Origin: Streptomyces hokutonensis
GTDB lineage: Bacteria > Actinomycetota > Actinomycetes > Streptomycetales > Streptomycetaceae
Assembly (NCBI RefSeq): GCF_000376565.1
Contig: NZ_BARG01000014.1
Span: forward strand, 124,001 to 188,000
DNA length: 64,000 nucleotides
Direction of reading: 5' to 3'
The notes under the pieces were generated by a model. That model saw only the letters and a list, made by a program, of their open reading frames with translations, did no database searches and was not told the origin of the DNA. The number at the start of each line of letters is the position of its first letter. Position 1 is the first letter of the stretch. Positions 35,348-45,625 of this stretch are shown one piece after another. Made by a program: the position numbers and the translations under genes.

Positions 35348-37638
35348 ACCTCCGTCTCGCACAACAGCCGCCGGTCCGTGCCCAGCACGCGTTCCGGCCC
35401 CCTGAGCGTCAGCCGTGCCGTATGCCGTACGTCCGCGCTGGAGGCGGCCAACCTCAGCTCCAGCGCCCCCGGTTCGACCACCCGGCGCCCCGACCGGTCG
35501 GTGAACGCCGACAGGTCAGCGTGGAAGTGGAAGGTGACGCGGGATGCCTCGCCGGGGTCCAACTCCAGTCGCTGGTAGGCGATCAGGCGGACGTCGGGGC
35601 GTGTCACCGAGGCCACCGGGTCGTGCAGGTACAGCTGGACGATCTCCGCGCCCGGCCGGTCGCCGGTGTTGCGGACGGTGAGCGTCAGGTCGTGGGAGCC
35701 GTCCGTGTCGATCTCCAACTCCCTTGATTCGGCGGGCTCCCACGCGAAGGTCGTGTACGAGCGGCCGTGGCCGAAGGGGTACAGCGGGGTCGGGTCGAGG
35801 CTGCTGACCTCGTCGGCGAGGCCCAGCGGGGGCTGGAGGTACGTCCACGGCTGGCCGCCCGGCACGTGCGGGACGCTCACCGGGAGGCGGCCGGACGGGT
35901 TGACGCGGCCCGACAGCACTCCCGCCACCGCCGGGCCGCCCTCCTCCCCCGGGAAGAACGCCTGGACCACCGCGCCGAGGCGGCCGTGCCAACGGCCCAG
36001 CGCGTAGGGGCGGCCGGTGAGCAGGACCAGGACCACCGGGACGCCCGTCGACACGAGCGCGTCCAGCAAGTCGGCCTGGACGCCGGGCAGTTGGAGGTCG
36101 GCCACATCGCAGCCCTCGCCCGACGTGCCGCGCCCGAACAGGCCGGCCCGGTCGCCCAGTACCGCCACGCACACATCCGCCTCGGACGCCCGCGCGACCG
36201 CCTCCTCGAAACCGGTCGTGTCCGGGCCGGACACGTCGCACCCCTCCGCGAACGTCACCTTGGCGTCCGGCAGTTCGGCCCGCAGCGACTGAAGGACGGT
36301 GGGGATGTCGATGCCCATCGGCACCTCGGGATGGTGGACGCCCACGTGGGACGGGAAGGAGTAGCAGCCCAGCATGGCGAGTGCGTCCGCCGCCCTGGGG
36401 CCCACCACCGCGATCCGGGCGTCCGGCGGGAGGGGCAGTACGCCGTCCGGGTTGTCCAGCAACACCACTGATTTCTCCGCCAGTTGACGGGCGAGCGCGC
36501 GGTTCGCCGCCGAGTCGAGGTCGATCCGGCCGGTCGGCTCCGGGGCCCAGTCCTCGTCCAGCAGCCCCAACTCGCACTTCTGCAGCAGCACTCGGCGCGC
36601 CGCCCGCTCGATCAGCGACTCCGGTACGTCCCCCGCCCGCACCGCCTCCACCAACGGCTTCCCGTAGCACTTCAGCGTCGGCAGCTCCACGTCGATCCCC
36701 GCCGCCAGCGCCGCACGGGCCGCCTCCGCCGGGCTGCCCGCCACCCGGTGCAGCGTCTCCAGGAAACCGATGCCGAAGTAGTCGGCGACCACCGTCCCCG
36801 TGAACTGCCACTCCTCCCGCAGGAGTTGGGTCAGCAGTGCCGGATCCGCGGACGCCGGTACGCCGTCCGTCTCGTTGTACGCCGCCATCACCGACCGCGC
36901 GCCGCCCTCCCGCAACGCCATCTCGAACGGCGGCAGCACGACGTCCGCGAACTCCCGCACCCCGGCCCGCACCGGCGCCAGGTTCCGCGCCCCCACCGAG
37001 GACGCGTACCCCGCGAAGTGCTTCAGCGTCGCGACCACCCCGGCCGACTCGAGCCCCCGCGTATAGGCGGCACCGATGGTCCCCACCAGATACGGGTCCT
37101 CCCCGATCGTCTCCTCCACCCGCCCCCACCGCGGATCCCGTACGACGTCCAGGACCGGGGCGAGCCCCTGGTGGACGCCGGCCGCGCGCAGGTCGGCGCC
37201 GATGTGCCGGGCCATCTCCTCGACCAGCGCCGGGTCGAAGCTCGCGCCCCAGGCCAGCGGCACCGGGTACGCCGTCGCGCCCCACGCGGTGAACCCGGCG
37301 AGGCACTCCTCGTGGGCGACGGCCGGGATGCCGAACCGTCCGGCCGCGGCGATCCGGCGCTGCGCGCGGGCCAGCGCCTGCGCGCCCAACTCCGGGTCCA
37401 CCGGGGCCGTACCGAAGGATCGGGTGAGCTGTCCCAGGCCCAGGGTGATCAGATCGTCCCAGTCGTAGTCGGAGGTCATCTCCCGTTGCAGCGGGGCGAC
37501 TCCGTCGCCGTCCGTGTCGGCGCCCACCCAAACCCCGTACAGCTGGGCGGACTTCTCCTCCAGGGTCATCCGGGCGAGCAGGTCGTCGACGCGGGCGGCG
37601 GCGGGCCGGGCGGGGTCGCGCCAGGGGGCGGTGGTCAT
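35329..37638 (-). CDS. bxlA: GH3 beta-xylosidase
   Basis: A 769-residue intracellular glycoside hydrolase; there is no signal peptide. The nucleophile aspartate lies in GTVVADYFGIG, and the domain blocks VLDVVRDPRWGRVEETIGED and KHFAGYASSVGARNLAPV are typical of Streptomyces BxlA. A fibronectin-III-like C-terminal domain ends the chain. It would cut imported xylo-oligosaccharides to xylose. It is the last gene of the transporter operon, 34 nt after bxlG. Confidence 0.88.
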   Translation of the reverse strand: MTTAPWRDPARPAAARVDDLLARMTLEEKSAQLYGVWVGADTDGDGVAPLQREMTSDYDWDDLITLGLGQLTRSFGTAPVDPELGAQALARAQRRIAAAGRFGIPAVAHEECLAGFTAWGATAYPVPLAWGASFDPALVEEMARHIGADLRAAGVHQGLAPVLDVVRDPRWGRVEETIGEDPYLVGTIGAAYTRGLESAGVVATLKHFAGYASSVGARNLAPVRAGVREFADVVLPPFEMALREGGARSVMAAYNETDGVPASADPALLTQLLREEWQFTGTVVADYFGIGFLETLHRVAGSPAEAARAALAAGIDVELPTLKCYGKPLVEAVRAGDVPESLIERAARRVLLQKCELGLLDEDWAPEPTGRIDLDSAANRALARQLAEKSVVLLDNPDGVLPLPPDARIAVVGPRAADALAMLGCYSFPSHVGVHHPEVPMGIDIPTVLQSLRAELPDAKVTFAEGCDVSGPDTTGFEEAVARASEADVCVAVLGDRAGLFGRGTSGEGCDVADLQLPGVQADLLDALVSTGVPVVLVLLTGRPYALGRWHGRLGAVVQAFFPGEEGGPAVAGVLSGRVNPSGRLPVSVPHVPGGQPWTYLQPPLGLADEVSSLDPTPLYPFGHGRSYTTFAWEPAESRELEIDTDGSHDLTLTVRNTGDRPGAEIVQLYLHDPVASVTRPDVRLIAYQRLELDPGEASRVTFHFHADLSAFTDRSGRRVVEPGALELRLAASSADVRHTARLTLRGPERVLGTDRRLLCETEVQTLIT

Positions 37639-37672
37639 GAAACTCCTGTCGGAAAAGGTGAGTTGGGGAGAT

Positions 37673-38572
37673 TCACTTGCCGCCCACGCCCATCAGGCCG
37701 CCGACCAGGGCGCGCCGGGCCACCAGGTAGACGGCGAAGATCGGGATGCCGGAGAGGACGACCGAGGCGAGCAGCGCGGGGATGTTCACGCCGAACTGGC
37801 TGACGTAGTTGAAGAGTCCGAGGGTGAGGACCCGGGGCCCGTCGGACTGGGTGAAGATCAGCGGGAAGAGGAAGCCGTTCCAGGCCTGGAGCGCCGTGTA
37901 GATGACGACGGTGCTGATCCCGCCCTTGGCCAGCGGGATGACCAGCTGGAACAGCATCCGGGTCGCCGAGGCGCCGTCCAGTGCCATCGCCTCGTACAGG
38001 TCCTCCGAGATGTCCCGCAGGGTGCCGGTCAGGATCAGCACGGAGACCGGCATCGCGAAGGCGGCGGTGGGGAGGATGACCGCCAACAGGCTGTCGTAGA
38101 GGTTGAGTTTGGCGATCATCAGGTACAGGGGGACCACCACGGCCTGGGCCGGGATGGCGACTCCCAGCAGGAACAGGCGGAAGGCCGCGCTCGACCAGAT
38201 GGTGCGGGTGCGTACGGCGACGTAGGCGAGCGGCACGCACAGCACGAGCACGATGCCCACGACCGCCGCCGCCACCAGTGCCGTGTTGGCGAGGAAGTGG
38301 CCGAAGCCGTTGTGGAGAACGGTGTTGTAGTTGGCGAAGGTCGGATCGGTGGGCGGCTTCAGGGCGTTGTTGCCGAGGGCCTTGTCCTGGCGGGTGAGCG
38401 AGGCCGAGATCATCGCGTAGATCGGGACGATGACGACCGCGAGCCAGAGGAGGGAACCGAGACCGGCGAGGGGGTTGGGGCGCCTGCTCCAGTGCCGGCG
38501 CCGTCGGGGCCGCTGCTCCTCCACGGGCCCCTCCTCCGTCTTCACCGGACGCGGCAAGGTGTCGTGTGACAC
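37673..38572 (-). CDS. bxlG: Carbohydrate ABC transporter permease (MalG type)
   Basis: A 299-residue permease with six transmembrane segments. The N terminus is charged (RPRRRRHWSRR). The EAA loop is EAMALDGASATRMLFQLVIPLAKGG. It lies between bxlF (4-nt gap) and bxlA. Substrate assignment to xylobiose/xylotriose rests on the adjacent xylosidase, xylanase and regulator. No ATPase gene is nearby; in Streptomyces such importers use the shared MsiK ATPase. Confidence 0.83.
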   Translation of the reverse strand: MSHDTLPRPVKTEEGPVEEQRPRRRRHWSRRPNPLAGLGSLLWLAVVIVPIYAMISASLTRQDKALGNNALKPPTDPTFANYNTVLHNGFGHFLANTALVAAAVVGIVLVLCVPLAYVAVRTRTIWSSAAFRLFLLGVAIPAQAVVVPLYLMIAKLNLYDSLLAVILPTAAFAMPVSVLILTGTLRDISEDLYEAMALDGASATRMLFQLVIPLAKGGISTVVIYTALQAWNGFLFPLIFTQSDGPRVLTLGLFNYVSQFGVNIPALLASVVLSGIPIFAVYLVARRALVGGLMGVGGK

Positions 38573-38576
38573 TCCG

Positions 38577-39503
38577 TCACATCCCTTCGCGGGTACTGCG
38601 CATGGCGCCGAAACCGGTGAGCCGGACCAGGACGAGGGACAGCGCGGTGGCGGCCACGACCAGGAAGGTCGCGATCGCGCTCGCGTAGCCGAAGTCGTAG
38701 CTCTTGAAGCCGGCTTCGTACATCAGGTACGGCAGGATCGCCGTGTCCGTGCCGGGGCCGCCCTGGGTGAGGATCAGGACGGTCTCGAAGTAGGTGAGCG
38801 AGCCGACGATCATCAGCACGCTGGAGGTCGTGGCCGTGTTGCGGAGCTGCGGCAGTGTGATCGAGAAGAACTGCCGGTAGCGCCCGGCACCGTCGATCGC
38901 CGCCGCCTGGTAGAGGACTTCGGGTATCTGACGGGCCCCGCCCTGGTAGATCAGGGTGTGGAAGGGGATGAACTGCCAGCCCCCGACGAACACGATCGCC
39001 AGAAACGCGCCACTGGTCGAGCCGAGCGTGTCCTGGTGGATGACGCCGAAGTTCGGGTCGAGCAGCGCGTAGAAGAGCAGCGCGATCGCCGTCGAGGACA
39101 GCAGGAACGGCACGAAGAAGATCGCCGAGAGTATCGCCCGGTTGCGCTGCCGCCCCGCCGCCCACACACCGAGCAGCAGCGACACGACCGTCTGGAACGC
39201 CCAGCTCGTCACCGTCAACAGGACGGTGACGGTGAGGGATTGGGTGAGCCGGTCGTCGTGCAGCAGCTTCTGCCAGTTGGCGAGCCCGACGGGCTTCGGG
39301 TCACCGAGCCCGTTCCAGGTGGTGAAGGAGAGATAGACGGCGAGAACCATGGGGGCGACGGCGAAGAAGGCAAAAAAGACAACCCCGGGCACAGCCCAAA
39401 CTGCGTGAGGTGCAGCGCCCCGATAGGGGCGCGGGGAACTGCGCGACCAGCCACGACGCGCCGGCAGCCGACGAACCACCCCTCCCGCGGAGCGCTCCGT
39501 CAC
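38577..39503 (-). CDS. bxlF: Carbohydrate ABC transporter permease (MalF type), repeat-derived N terminus
   Basis: A 308-residue permease with six helices and the EAA loop [23 protein letters not shown]. The GTG at 39503 overlaps the bxlE stop (GTGA). The first 33 residues (ending [13 protein letters not shown]) are encoded by a dispersed intergenic repeat. Either that repeat has become coding or the true start is internal, near VWAVPG. The usual family length is met either way. Confidence 0.83.
   Translation of the reverse strand: MTERSAGGVVRRLPARRGWSRSSPRPYRGAAPHAVWAVPGVVFFAFFAVAPMVLAVYLSFTTWNGLGDPKPVGLANWQKLLHDDRLTQSLTVTVLLTVTSWAFQTVVSLLLGVWAAGRQRNRAILSAIFFVPFLLSSTAIALLFYALLDPNFGVIHQDTLGSTSGAFLAIVFVGGWQFIPFHTLIYQGGARQIPEVLYQAAAIDGAGRYRQFFSITLPQLRNTATTSSVLMIVGSLTYFETVLILTQGGPGTDTAILPYLMYEAGFKSYDFGYASAIATFLVVAATALSLVLVRLTGFGAMRSTREGM
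39411..39490. repeat. Dispersed repeat overlapping bxlF start
   Basis: Hairpin GCGCCCC-GATA-GGGGCGC (39415-39432) followed by GCGGGGAACTGCGCGACC and AGCCACGACG. It matches the element at 4950-5056. It occupies the 5' end of bxlF rather than a noncoding gap. Confidence 0.75.
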
Positions 39504-40804
39504 TTGAGCCCCTTGAGCGCCGACACGAACTCGGCCGGCGAACTCTTCCCCACGAACAGCTTGTTGATCTCCGTCAGCATCGGCGTGGACACATCCGGAT
39601 CCACCGCCTGGTCCCAGCTCAACGTGAACGCGGGCGCCTGCTGCACCAGTTGGTACTGGAACTTGGCGAACTCGGGGTTGGGGGAGGAGTCGAGCAGCTT
39701 CTCCGCGTTGGACGTGGTCGGGATGTCCCCGTTGGCGACGAGGTCCTTCGCGTACGCCTCCGACGCGCAGTCCCGCAGAAACGCGATCGCCGCGTCCTTG
39801 TTGCCCGTACGGGTGTTCACGGACCAGTAGTTGGTGGGGTTGCCGACGACGTTGCGGATGTCGCCCGCCCCGCCCTCGTACTTCGGGAACGCGGACCAGC
39901 CCAGGTTGGTCTTGGCGAAGTCGGGGAACTTGCCGAGCTGCGTCGAGTACTCCCACGAGCCCATCAGATGCATCGCCGCCTTGCCCTTGGCGAAGACAGC
40001 GGGCGCGCCCCCGTTGACGTACGACACGGAGCTGAAGCCCTTGCCGAAGGCGCCGTCGTCGATGAGCTGCTTCACCGTCTCGGCGGCCTTGAGGACGGCG
40101 GGGTCGCCCCAGCCGGACGCGTCGCCGTTCTTGATGCGGTCGAAGACTTCGGGTCCGCCGATCCGGTCGACCAGATACTCCAGCCACATCAGCTCGGGCC
40201 AGATGTCGGCGCCGCCGAGCGCGAACGGCGTGATGTTCGCGGCCTTCAGCTTCTTGTTGATGTCGAGCAACTCGGCCCAGGTGGTGGGCGGTTGGAGCTT
40301 CTGCGCGGCGAAGACCGACTTGTTGTAGAAGAGGATCACGGGCTGCATGCCGCGCATCGGTATGCCGTAGTTCTTGCCCTTGAGCGCGCCCGCCGCGAGC
40401 ACCGAGGGCAGGAAGCCGCTGCTGAGGACCGGGTCGGACTTGATGGTGTCGGTGAGGTCGACCAGCTGGTCGGCCTCCTGGTAGGCCTTGATGGAGCCGC
40501 CGCCCCAGTTGAAGAAGACGTCGGGCGCGTTCGGCGAGCCCATCGCGGTGCGCAGCTTGGCCGGGTAGTCGGTGCCGGGCACCTTCTCCAGCTTGATCTT
40601 CCCCTTGGCCTTCTTGGCCGCCGCCGACGCGTTGAACCGGGTGGCGGCCTTGACCTGGACCTTGGTCGCGTCGTCGCCGTAGACGAAGGCGGTGACGGTA
40701 CTGCTGCTGCCGGTGCTGTCACTGGAGCCGCAGGCCGTGAGTCCGGCGGTGAGCAGGGTGGTGGCACCGGCGCCGAGCACCCAGCGCCTGCTGTAGGACT
40801 CCAT
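39500..40804 (-). CDS. bxlE: Xylo-oligosaccharide-binding lipoprotein
   Basis: A 434-residue sugar-binding lipoprotein. The signal peptide is [19 protein letters not shown] with lipobox LTAC. The mature part has [18 protein letters not shown] and MGSWEY, typical of the MalE/CebE class. It is the first gene of bxlEFGA. The operon reads away from bxlR; the 107-bp gap between them holds two CGAA-N3-TTCG-like sites. Xylobiose or xylotriose is the expected ligand. Confidence 0.87.
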   Translation of the reverse strand: MESYSRRWVLGAGATTLLTAGLTACGSSDSTGSSSTVTAFVYGDDATKVQVKAATRFNASAAAKKAKGKIKLEKVPGTDYPAKLRTAMGSPNAPDVFFNWGGGSIKAYQEADQLVDLTDTIKSDPVLSSGFLPSVLAAGALKGKNYGIPMRGMQPVILFYNKSVFAAQKLQPPTTWAELLDINKKLKAANITPFALGGADIWPELMWLEYLVDRIGGPEVFDRIKNGDASGWGDPAVLKAAETVKQLIDDGAFGKGFSSVSYVNGGAPAVFAKGKAAMHLMGSWEYSTQLGKFPDFAKTNLGWSAFPKYEGGAGDIRNVVGNPTNYWSVNTRTGNKDAAIAFLRDCASEAYAKDLVANGDIPTTSNAEKLLDSSPNPEFAKFQYQLVQQAPAFTLSWDQAVDPDVSTPMLTEINKLFVGKSSPAEFVSALKGLK

Positions 40805-40820
40805 AGGGCGGCCTCTTTCG

Positions 40821-40857
40821 CGAATGTTTCGATCAACGTTACGAATGTTCCGGGAAC
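40821..40857. promoter_or_regulatory. BxlR-type operator region between bxlE and bxlR
   Basis: CGAATGTTTCG (40821-40831) has the symmetric form CGAA-N3-TTCG. CGAATGTTCCG (40842-40852) is a near copy 21 bp away, on the same helix face. GTTCCGGGAAC (40847-40857) is a further palindrome overlapping it. A LacI-family repressor is encoded next door. Confidence 0.7.
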
Positions 40858-40911
40858 GTATGGCGGGACAGAAGCTTCGTCAAGGGGTCGCGCAGGGATA
40901 CGATCGCGGGC

Positions 40912-41946
40912 ATGAAACCCTCGAAGGCCGTAGAAACGCAGACCGCGACGCTCGCCGAGATCGCCCGCGAGGCCGGAGTCTCGGCTCCGACTGTTTCGAA
41001 GGTCCTCAACGGCCGTGCCGATGTCGCCCCCGCGACCCGCACCCGCGTCGAGGACCTGCTCCGCGTCTACGGCTACCGGCGCCGCCGTGCCGAGGCGACC
41101 CGCTCCCCGCTGATCGACCTGGTCTTCCACGAGCTGGAGAGCGCCTGGGCGCTGGAGGTGATCCGGGGGGTGGAGAACGTGGCGCGGGACGCCGGGCTGA
41201 GCGTGGTGCTGAGCGAGAGCGCGGGGCGGCTGACGCCCGGCCGGACCTGGGCCGACCAGGTCGCCGCCCGCCGCCCGCACGGCGTGGTCCTCGTCCTGTC
41301 CGGGCTCGACGAGTCCCAGCGGGCGCTGCTGACCAGCCGTTCCATCCCGTTCGTGGTGATGGACCCGGCCGGCGACCCGGGCGCCGACGTGCCGTCGATC
41401 GGCGCGACCAACTGGCAGGGCGGGCTCGCCGCCACCCGGCACCTCGTCGAACTCGGCCACACCCGGATCGGCGCGATCAGCGGACCCTCCCGCATGATGT
41501 GCAGCCGCGCCCGCGTCGACGGCTACCGGGCCGCGCTGGAGACGGCCGGATTGCCGGTCGACGGCTCGCTGATCACCACCGGCGACTTCCACCACGAGGC
41601 CGGCTACCGGCTGGGGCTGGAACTGCTGCGCCGCCCGGACCGGCCCACCGCCGTCTTCGCCGGCAACGACCTCCAGGCCCTCGGCCTGTACGAGGCCGCG
41701 CGCGAACTCGGGCTGCGCATCCCGGAGGACCTGAGCGTGGTCGGCTTCGACGACCTCCCGGTCGCCCGCTGGGTCGGCCCGCCGCTGACGACCGTACGAC
41801 AGCCCCTCACCGAGATGGCCGAGGCGGCGGCGAAGCTGGTGCTCGACCTCGCGCGCGAGCCGGAGTCCTCGGCGGCGCGGCGGGTGGAACTGGCGACGAG
41901 CCTGGTGGTGCGCAGCAGTACGGCGGCGCCCGCGGCGCAGGGGTGA
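40912..41946 (+). CDS. bxlR: LacI-family repressor of xylan utilisation
   Basis: A 344-residue regulator. The HTH reads [28 protein letters not shown], followed by a periplasmic-binding-like sugar domain ([42 protein letters not shown]). It is divergent from bxlE and 100 bp upstream of the xylanase. By family and position it should release its operators on binding xylobiose. Confidence 0.86.
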   Translation: MKPSKAVETQTATLAEIAREAGVSAPTVSKVLNGRADVAPATRTRVEDLLRVYGYRRRRAEATRSPLIDLVFHELESAWALEVIRGVENVARDAGLSVVLSESAGRLTPGRTWADQVAARRPHGVVLVLSGLDESQRALLTSRSIPFVVMDPAGDPGADVPSIGATNWQGGLAATRHLVELGHTRIGAISGPSRMMCSRARVDGYRAALETAGLPVDGSLITTGDFHHEAGYRLGLELLRRPDRPTAVFAGNDLQALGLYEAARELGLRIPEDLSVVGFDDLPVARWVGPPLTTVRQPLTEMAEAAAKLVLDLAREPESSAARRVELATSLVVRSSTAAPAAQG

Positions 41947-42012
41947 CCCGCGTGGCCGGAAGGTGACGTATTGACGAGTGGGGTGAGCCGCCCCACACTC
42001 CTCCGAAGCCAA

Positions 42013-42037
42013 TCGGTTGCACAACCGAAACTTTCGG
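42013..42037. promoter_or_regulatory. Two overlapping palindromes at the xylanase start
   Basis: TCGGTTG-CA-CAACCGA (42013-42028) and CCGAAA-C-TTTCGG (42025-42037) overlap by 4 bp. The second contains CGAA-N3-TTCG, the form seen at the bxlE operator, and runs into the ribosome-binding site (GGAGG at 42036). Two repressors or one repressor with two sites could act here. Confidence 0.75.
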
Positions 42038-42047
42038 AGGCATCCGC

Positions 42048-43391
42048 ATGAGATCTCTGAGAACCGGCTTGTCCCTGGCGGCCCTGGTCACCGGCGCCGT
42101 CATGCTCGTCACCGCACCCGCCGCGCACGCCGCCGACACCCCGCTGCGCGACCTCGCCGCCGCGAAGGGCAAAGTCGTCGGCACCGCGGTCACCGGCTCC
42201 AAACTCACCGGCAGCTACGGCGACATCGCGGGCGCGCAGTTCGGTTCGCTCACCCCCGGCAACGCCATGAAGTGGGGGACCGTAGAGCCCACGCAGGGCA
42301 GCTTCAACTGGACCGAGGCCGACCAGATCGTCGCCTTCGCGCAGGCCCACAACCAGCAGGTGCGCGGCCACACCCTGGTCTGGCACAGCCAGAACCCGAG
42401 CTGGCTGACCAACGGGACATGGACGTCCGCCCAGTTGAGCAGCCTGCTGCAGAATCACATCAGCACCGAAGTCGGCCGCTACAAGGGCGAGATCGCCGCC
42501 TGGGACGTGGTCAACGAGCCCTTCAACGAGGACGGCACCTACCGCTCGACGCTCTGGTACAACGGCCTCGGCGCCAACTACATAGCCCAGGCGCTGACTT
42601 GGGCCCACGCGGCCGACCCGGCGGCGAAGCTCTACATCAACGACTACAACGTCGAGGGCGTCAACGCGAAGTCCACCGCCCTCTACAACCTCGTCAAGTC
42701 CCTTAAGACGGCGGGCGTTCCGATCGACGGGGTGGGGTTGCAGGCCCACCTGATCCTCGGTCAGGTGCCGGCCGGCCTCCAGCAGAACATCCAGCGCTTC
42801 GCCGACCTGGGCGTGGACGTGGCGATCACCGAACTCGACGTACGCATGGCACTCCCGGCCGACAGCGGCAAACTCGCCCAGCAGAAGGCCGACTTCAAGA
42901 GCGTGGTCGCCGCCTGCGCCGCCGTCACCCGCTGCGTGAACATCACCGTCTGGGGCTTCACCGACTCCGACTCCTGGGTGCCGAGTACCTTCCCGGGCTA
43001 CGGGGCGGCGACGCCGTACGACGAGAACTACGCGCCGAAGCCGGCGTACTACGGCATCGCGGAGGCACTCGGCGGTACGACGACGACCCCGCCGAGCGGT
43101 TCGTGCTCGGCGACGTACGGCGTGACGAGCCAGTGGAACACCGGGTTCACCGGGCAGGTGACGATCGCCTGCACCGGGACCGCGCTGTCGTCCTGGAACG
43201 CGACGTGGACGTACGGCGCGGGCCAGCAGATCACGCAGGCCTGGAACGCGACCTGCACCCAGTCGGGGGCGGCCGTGACCTGTACGAACGCGAGCTACAA
43301 CGGCACGGTCCCGGACGGCGGCTCGGTGACGTTCGGGTTCAACGCGTCCTGGAGCGGAAGCAACCCGGTACCGGTGGTGACCTTGGGATGA
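42048..43391 (+). CDS. Secreted GH10 endo-beta-1,4-xylanase with CBM2
   Basis: A 447-residue extracellular xylanase. The signal peptide ends at APAAHA. The GH10 barrel (about 35-345) has the acid/base glutamate in WDVVNEPF and the nucleophile in ITELDVRM. After a TTTTPPSG linker, the last 100 residues form a CBM2-like xylan/cellulose binder ([17 protein letters not shown]). It releases the oligosaccharides imported by BxlEFG. Shared operator motifs support joint control. Confidence 0.95.
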   Translation: MRSLRTGLSLAALVTGAVMLVTAPAAHAADTPLRDLAAAKGKVVGTAVTGSKLTGSYGDIAGAQFGSLTPGNAMKWGTVEPTQGSFNWTEADQIVAFAQAHNQQVRGHTLVWHSQNPSWLTNGTWTSAQLSSLLQNHISTEVGRYKGEIAAWDVVNEPFNEDGTYRSTLWYNGLGANYIAQALTWAHAADPAAKLYINDYNVEGVNAKSTALYNLVKSLKTAGVPIDGVGLQAHLILGQVPAGLQQNIQRFADLGVDVAITELDVRMALPADSGKLAQQKADFKSVVAACAAVTRCVNITVWGFTDSDSWVPSTFPGYGAATPYDENYAPKPAYYGIAEALGGTTTTPPSGSCSATYGVTSQWNTGFTGQVTIACTGTALSSWNATWTYGAGQQITQAWNATCTQSGAAVTCTNASYNGTVPDGGSVTFGFNASWSGSNPVPVVTLG

Positions 43392-43514
43392 GGGAGGCGG
43401 GGGAGCGAGGCGGGGCGTGAAGCGGGACTGAGAACCGTGAGATTTTCCGCAGAAAACCGTCCTGCGACCGTTCCCCTAACTTTCTCCTAATAATTCGGAC
43501 TTACGTTCCTCCCC

Positions 43515-44567
43515 GTGACGGACAACGAGAAGGTCGACGGGGACAGACGAGTGGGCCGGCGGTCGAGGGTGCTGAAGATCGCCGGCCTCACTCTGGCCGG
43601 CGCCCTGGTCCTTGGCGTAGCCACGGCGGGCTGGGCCTATTGGCACCTCAACAACAACATCAAGAGCGTCGACATCGACAGCGCGCTCGGCGCCAACCGC
43701 CCCGCGAAGGCGGTGACCACACCCTCGGCGTCCGCCTCCGCGTCCGCCGCGCCCGTGCCGACCGGCTCGGTGAACATCCTGGTCCTCGGTTCGGACTCGC
43801 GCAGCGGCAAGGAGAACCAGGCGCTCGGCGGCGGCGACAGTTCCGGCGCCCGCTCCGACACGGCGATGGTCGTGCACATCGACGCGGGCCGTAAGAAGGC
43901 CACGATCGTCAGCATCCCGCGCGACACCCTCGTCATCCGCCCGTCCTGCCCGCTGAAGTCGGGGGGCTCGACCTCCGTGGCGTACAGCGCGATGTTCAAC
44001 AGCGCGTACTCGGTGGGCGGCCCGGTCTGCGCGGTCAAGACGGTCGAGTCGATCACGGACGTCCGCATGGACCACTACATAGAGATCGACTTCGCGGGCT
44101 TCGCGAAGCTGGTCAACGCGCTCGGCGGTGTCACCGTGACGACCACCGAGGACATCGACGACGACGACAGCCACCTGCACCTGAAGAAGGGCACCCACCA
44201 CCTCAACGGCAAGCAGGCACTGGCCCTCGCCCGCACCCGCCACGGCATAGGCGACGGCAGCGACCTCGGCCGAATAGGCCTCCAACAGATGCTGGTGAAG
44301 GCCCTGTTGACCCAGATCTCCTCCCACGACCTCCTCACCGACCCCACCAAGCTCTACGAGGTCACCGACGCGATCACCGACAGCCTCACCACCGACACCG
44401 GCCTCGACTCCCTCAGCGAACTGATCAGCCTCGGCGAGAGCCTGAAGGGCCTGTCGGCGGACGCGGTGAAGACGATCACGATGCCGGTCGTGACGGCACC
44501 GTCCGATCCGAACCGGGTGGTTGCCAAGGAGCCGGCGGCGAGCGATCTGTGGGAGTCACTGAAGTGA
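43515..44567 (+). CDS. LytR-CpsA-Psr (LCP) family wall-polymer ligase
   Basis: A 350-residue membrane-anchored enzyme attaching glycopolymers to peptidoglycan. The basic N terminus is followed by one transmembrane helix (LTLAGALVLGVATAGWAYW). The LCP domain includes NILVLGSDSR, RSDTAMVVHIDAGRKKATIV and SIPRDT, plus ALALARTRHGIGDGSDLGRI with the family arginines. The GTG at 43515 is the start. No polymer genes are adjacent. Confidence 0.9.
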   Translation: MTDNEKVDGDRRVGRRSRVLKIAGLTLAGALVLGVATAGWAYWHLNNNIKSVDIDSALGANRPAKAVTTPSASASASAAPVPTGSVNILVLGSDSRSGKENQALGGGDSSGARSDTAMVVHIDAGRKKATIVSIPRDTLVIRPSCPLKSGGSTSVAYSAMFNSAYSVGGPVCAVKTVESITDVRMDHYIEIDFAGFAKLVNALGGVTVTTTEDIDDDDSHLHLKKGTHHLNGKQALALARTRHGIGDGSDLGRIGLQQMLVKALLTQISSHDLLTDPTKLYEVTDAITDSLTTDTGLDSLSELISLGESLKGLSADAVKTITMPVVTAPSDPNRVVAKEPAASDLWESLK

Positions 44568-44674
44568 CCGGCCGCCACAACCGCACAGCCCCTGCCAATC
44601 CCTTTGCGGGACCGAGCACGTCGCCCCTACCGTGCACACAGGAGCCGCGCGCCACCGGATGAGGAGCAACCGCC

Positions 44675-45052
44675 GTGGGAACCATGGTCTCGGTCAGGGG
44701 CTGGCTGGAGTGCGACGACGGACAGCTGGCCCGGATCAAGGAGATCGTGGCGGCGGACGATCCGGAGCGCACCTACAGCGGGGGCTGGGCCTTCCCCGCC
44801 CGGCAGTACAACTACCTCAGCTGGGCCTTCTACGGGGGCGACATCCGCGCGGTGGCCCTCGACTGGTTCGAGGAGAGGCTGCGTAGCATCGCCCGGATCC
44901 CGGCCTCCGACCCGGACGACGAGTACGACGAGAGGCCCCGGGGTCTGTTCCTGGTCAGCCACGACGTCGACGGCATGAGCGAGTGGAGGGTCCACAACGG
45001 CGATCTGGTGATCGGCCTCCCGGCCGGGGACTACCGCTACCTCGACGCCTAG
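44675..45052 (+). CDS. Conserved protein of unknown function
   Basis: A 125-residue hydrophilic protein. It has many aromatic residues (WAFPARQYNYLSWAFYGG) and aspartate-rich turns (ASDPDDEYDERP). It reads like the immunity or small-enzyme-like proteins seen in actinobacteria, but I cannot name a family. The GTG at 44675 follows a GAGGAGCAACC stretch. The 107 bp before it hold nothing notable. Confidence 0.6.
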   Translation: MGTMVSVRGWLECDDGQLARIKEIVAADDPERTYSGGWAFPARQYNYLSWAFYGGDIRAVALDWFEERLRSIARIPASDPDDEYDERPRGLFLVSHDVDGMSEWRVHNGDLVIGLPAGDYRYLDA

Positions 45053-45194
45053 GGCCTGTCCGGCGGATCACGCGGTCGTACGAGAAAAATCTTCGGGGAA
45101 TTCCGGCGAGTGTGTCGATCCGGCCGCCCCTCGTTCGACGCATGGTTGAAAGGCCGGGAAGGACCCGGCCCGCCATTCGTCCCGAGGAGTCACC

Positions 45195-45551
45195 ATGCCC
45201 CGTTATCTCTCCCTCGTGCAGATCGACGAGAAGACCGCCCCCGCCGAGGGACCGAGTGCCGAACTGATGCAGCGGATGGGTGAGTTGATCGAGGAGATCA
45301 CCAAGGCCGGGGTGATGCTGGACACCGCCGGTCTCACCCCGACCGCGCAGGGCGCGCGGGTCCACTGGGAGGGCGGGAAGATCTCCGTCACCGACGGACC
45401 CTTCACCGAGTCCAAGGAGGTCGTCGGCGGCTACGCGATCATGCAGTGCAAGGACATGGCCGAGGCGCTGGAGTGGACGAAGCGGTTCCTGAAGGTGCAC
45501 GAGGAGTTCTGGACGGTGACGTGCGAGGTGCGGGAGATCGCGGAGGGCTGA
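45195..45551 (+). CDS. YciI/DGPF-domain protein paired with an ECF sigma factor
   Basis: A 118-residue dimeric alpha-beta barrel protein. DGPFTESKEVVGGYAIMQ gives the DGPF hallmark (about residues 66-84). It lies 75 bp before an ECF sigma factor of the type that always accompanies DGPF proteins (ECF42 group). There the protein is thought to modulate or be a target of the sigma factor. It has a GAGGAG ribosome-binding site. Confidence 0.88.
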   Translation: MPRYLSLVQIDEKTAPAEGPSAELMQRMGELIEEITKAGVMLDTAGLTPTAQGARVHWEGGKISVTDGPFTESKEVVGGYAIMQCKDMAEALEWTKRFLKVHEEFWTVTCEVREIAEG

Positions 45552-45625
45552 GCGGCCCCCGTACTGCCGTGCCCGGTCCCGGTCTTCCTTGGCCCGAGGC
45601 CGCCGGGGGTGTTGCATGGTGGGTT

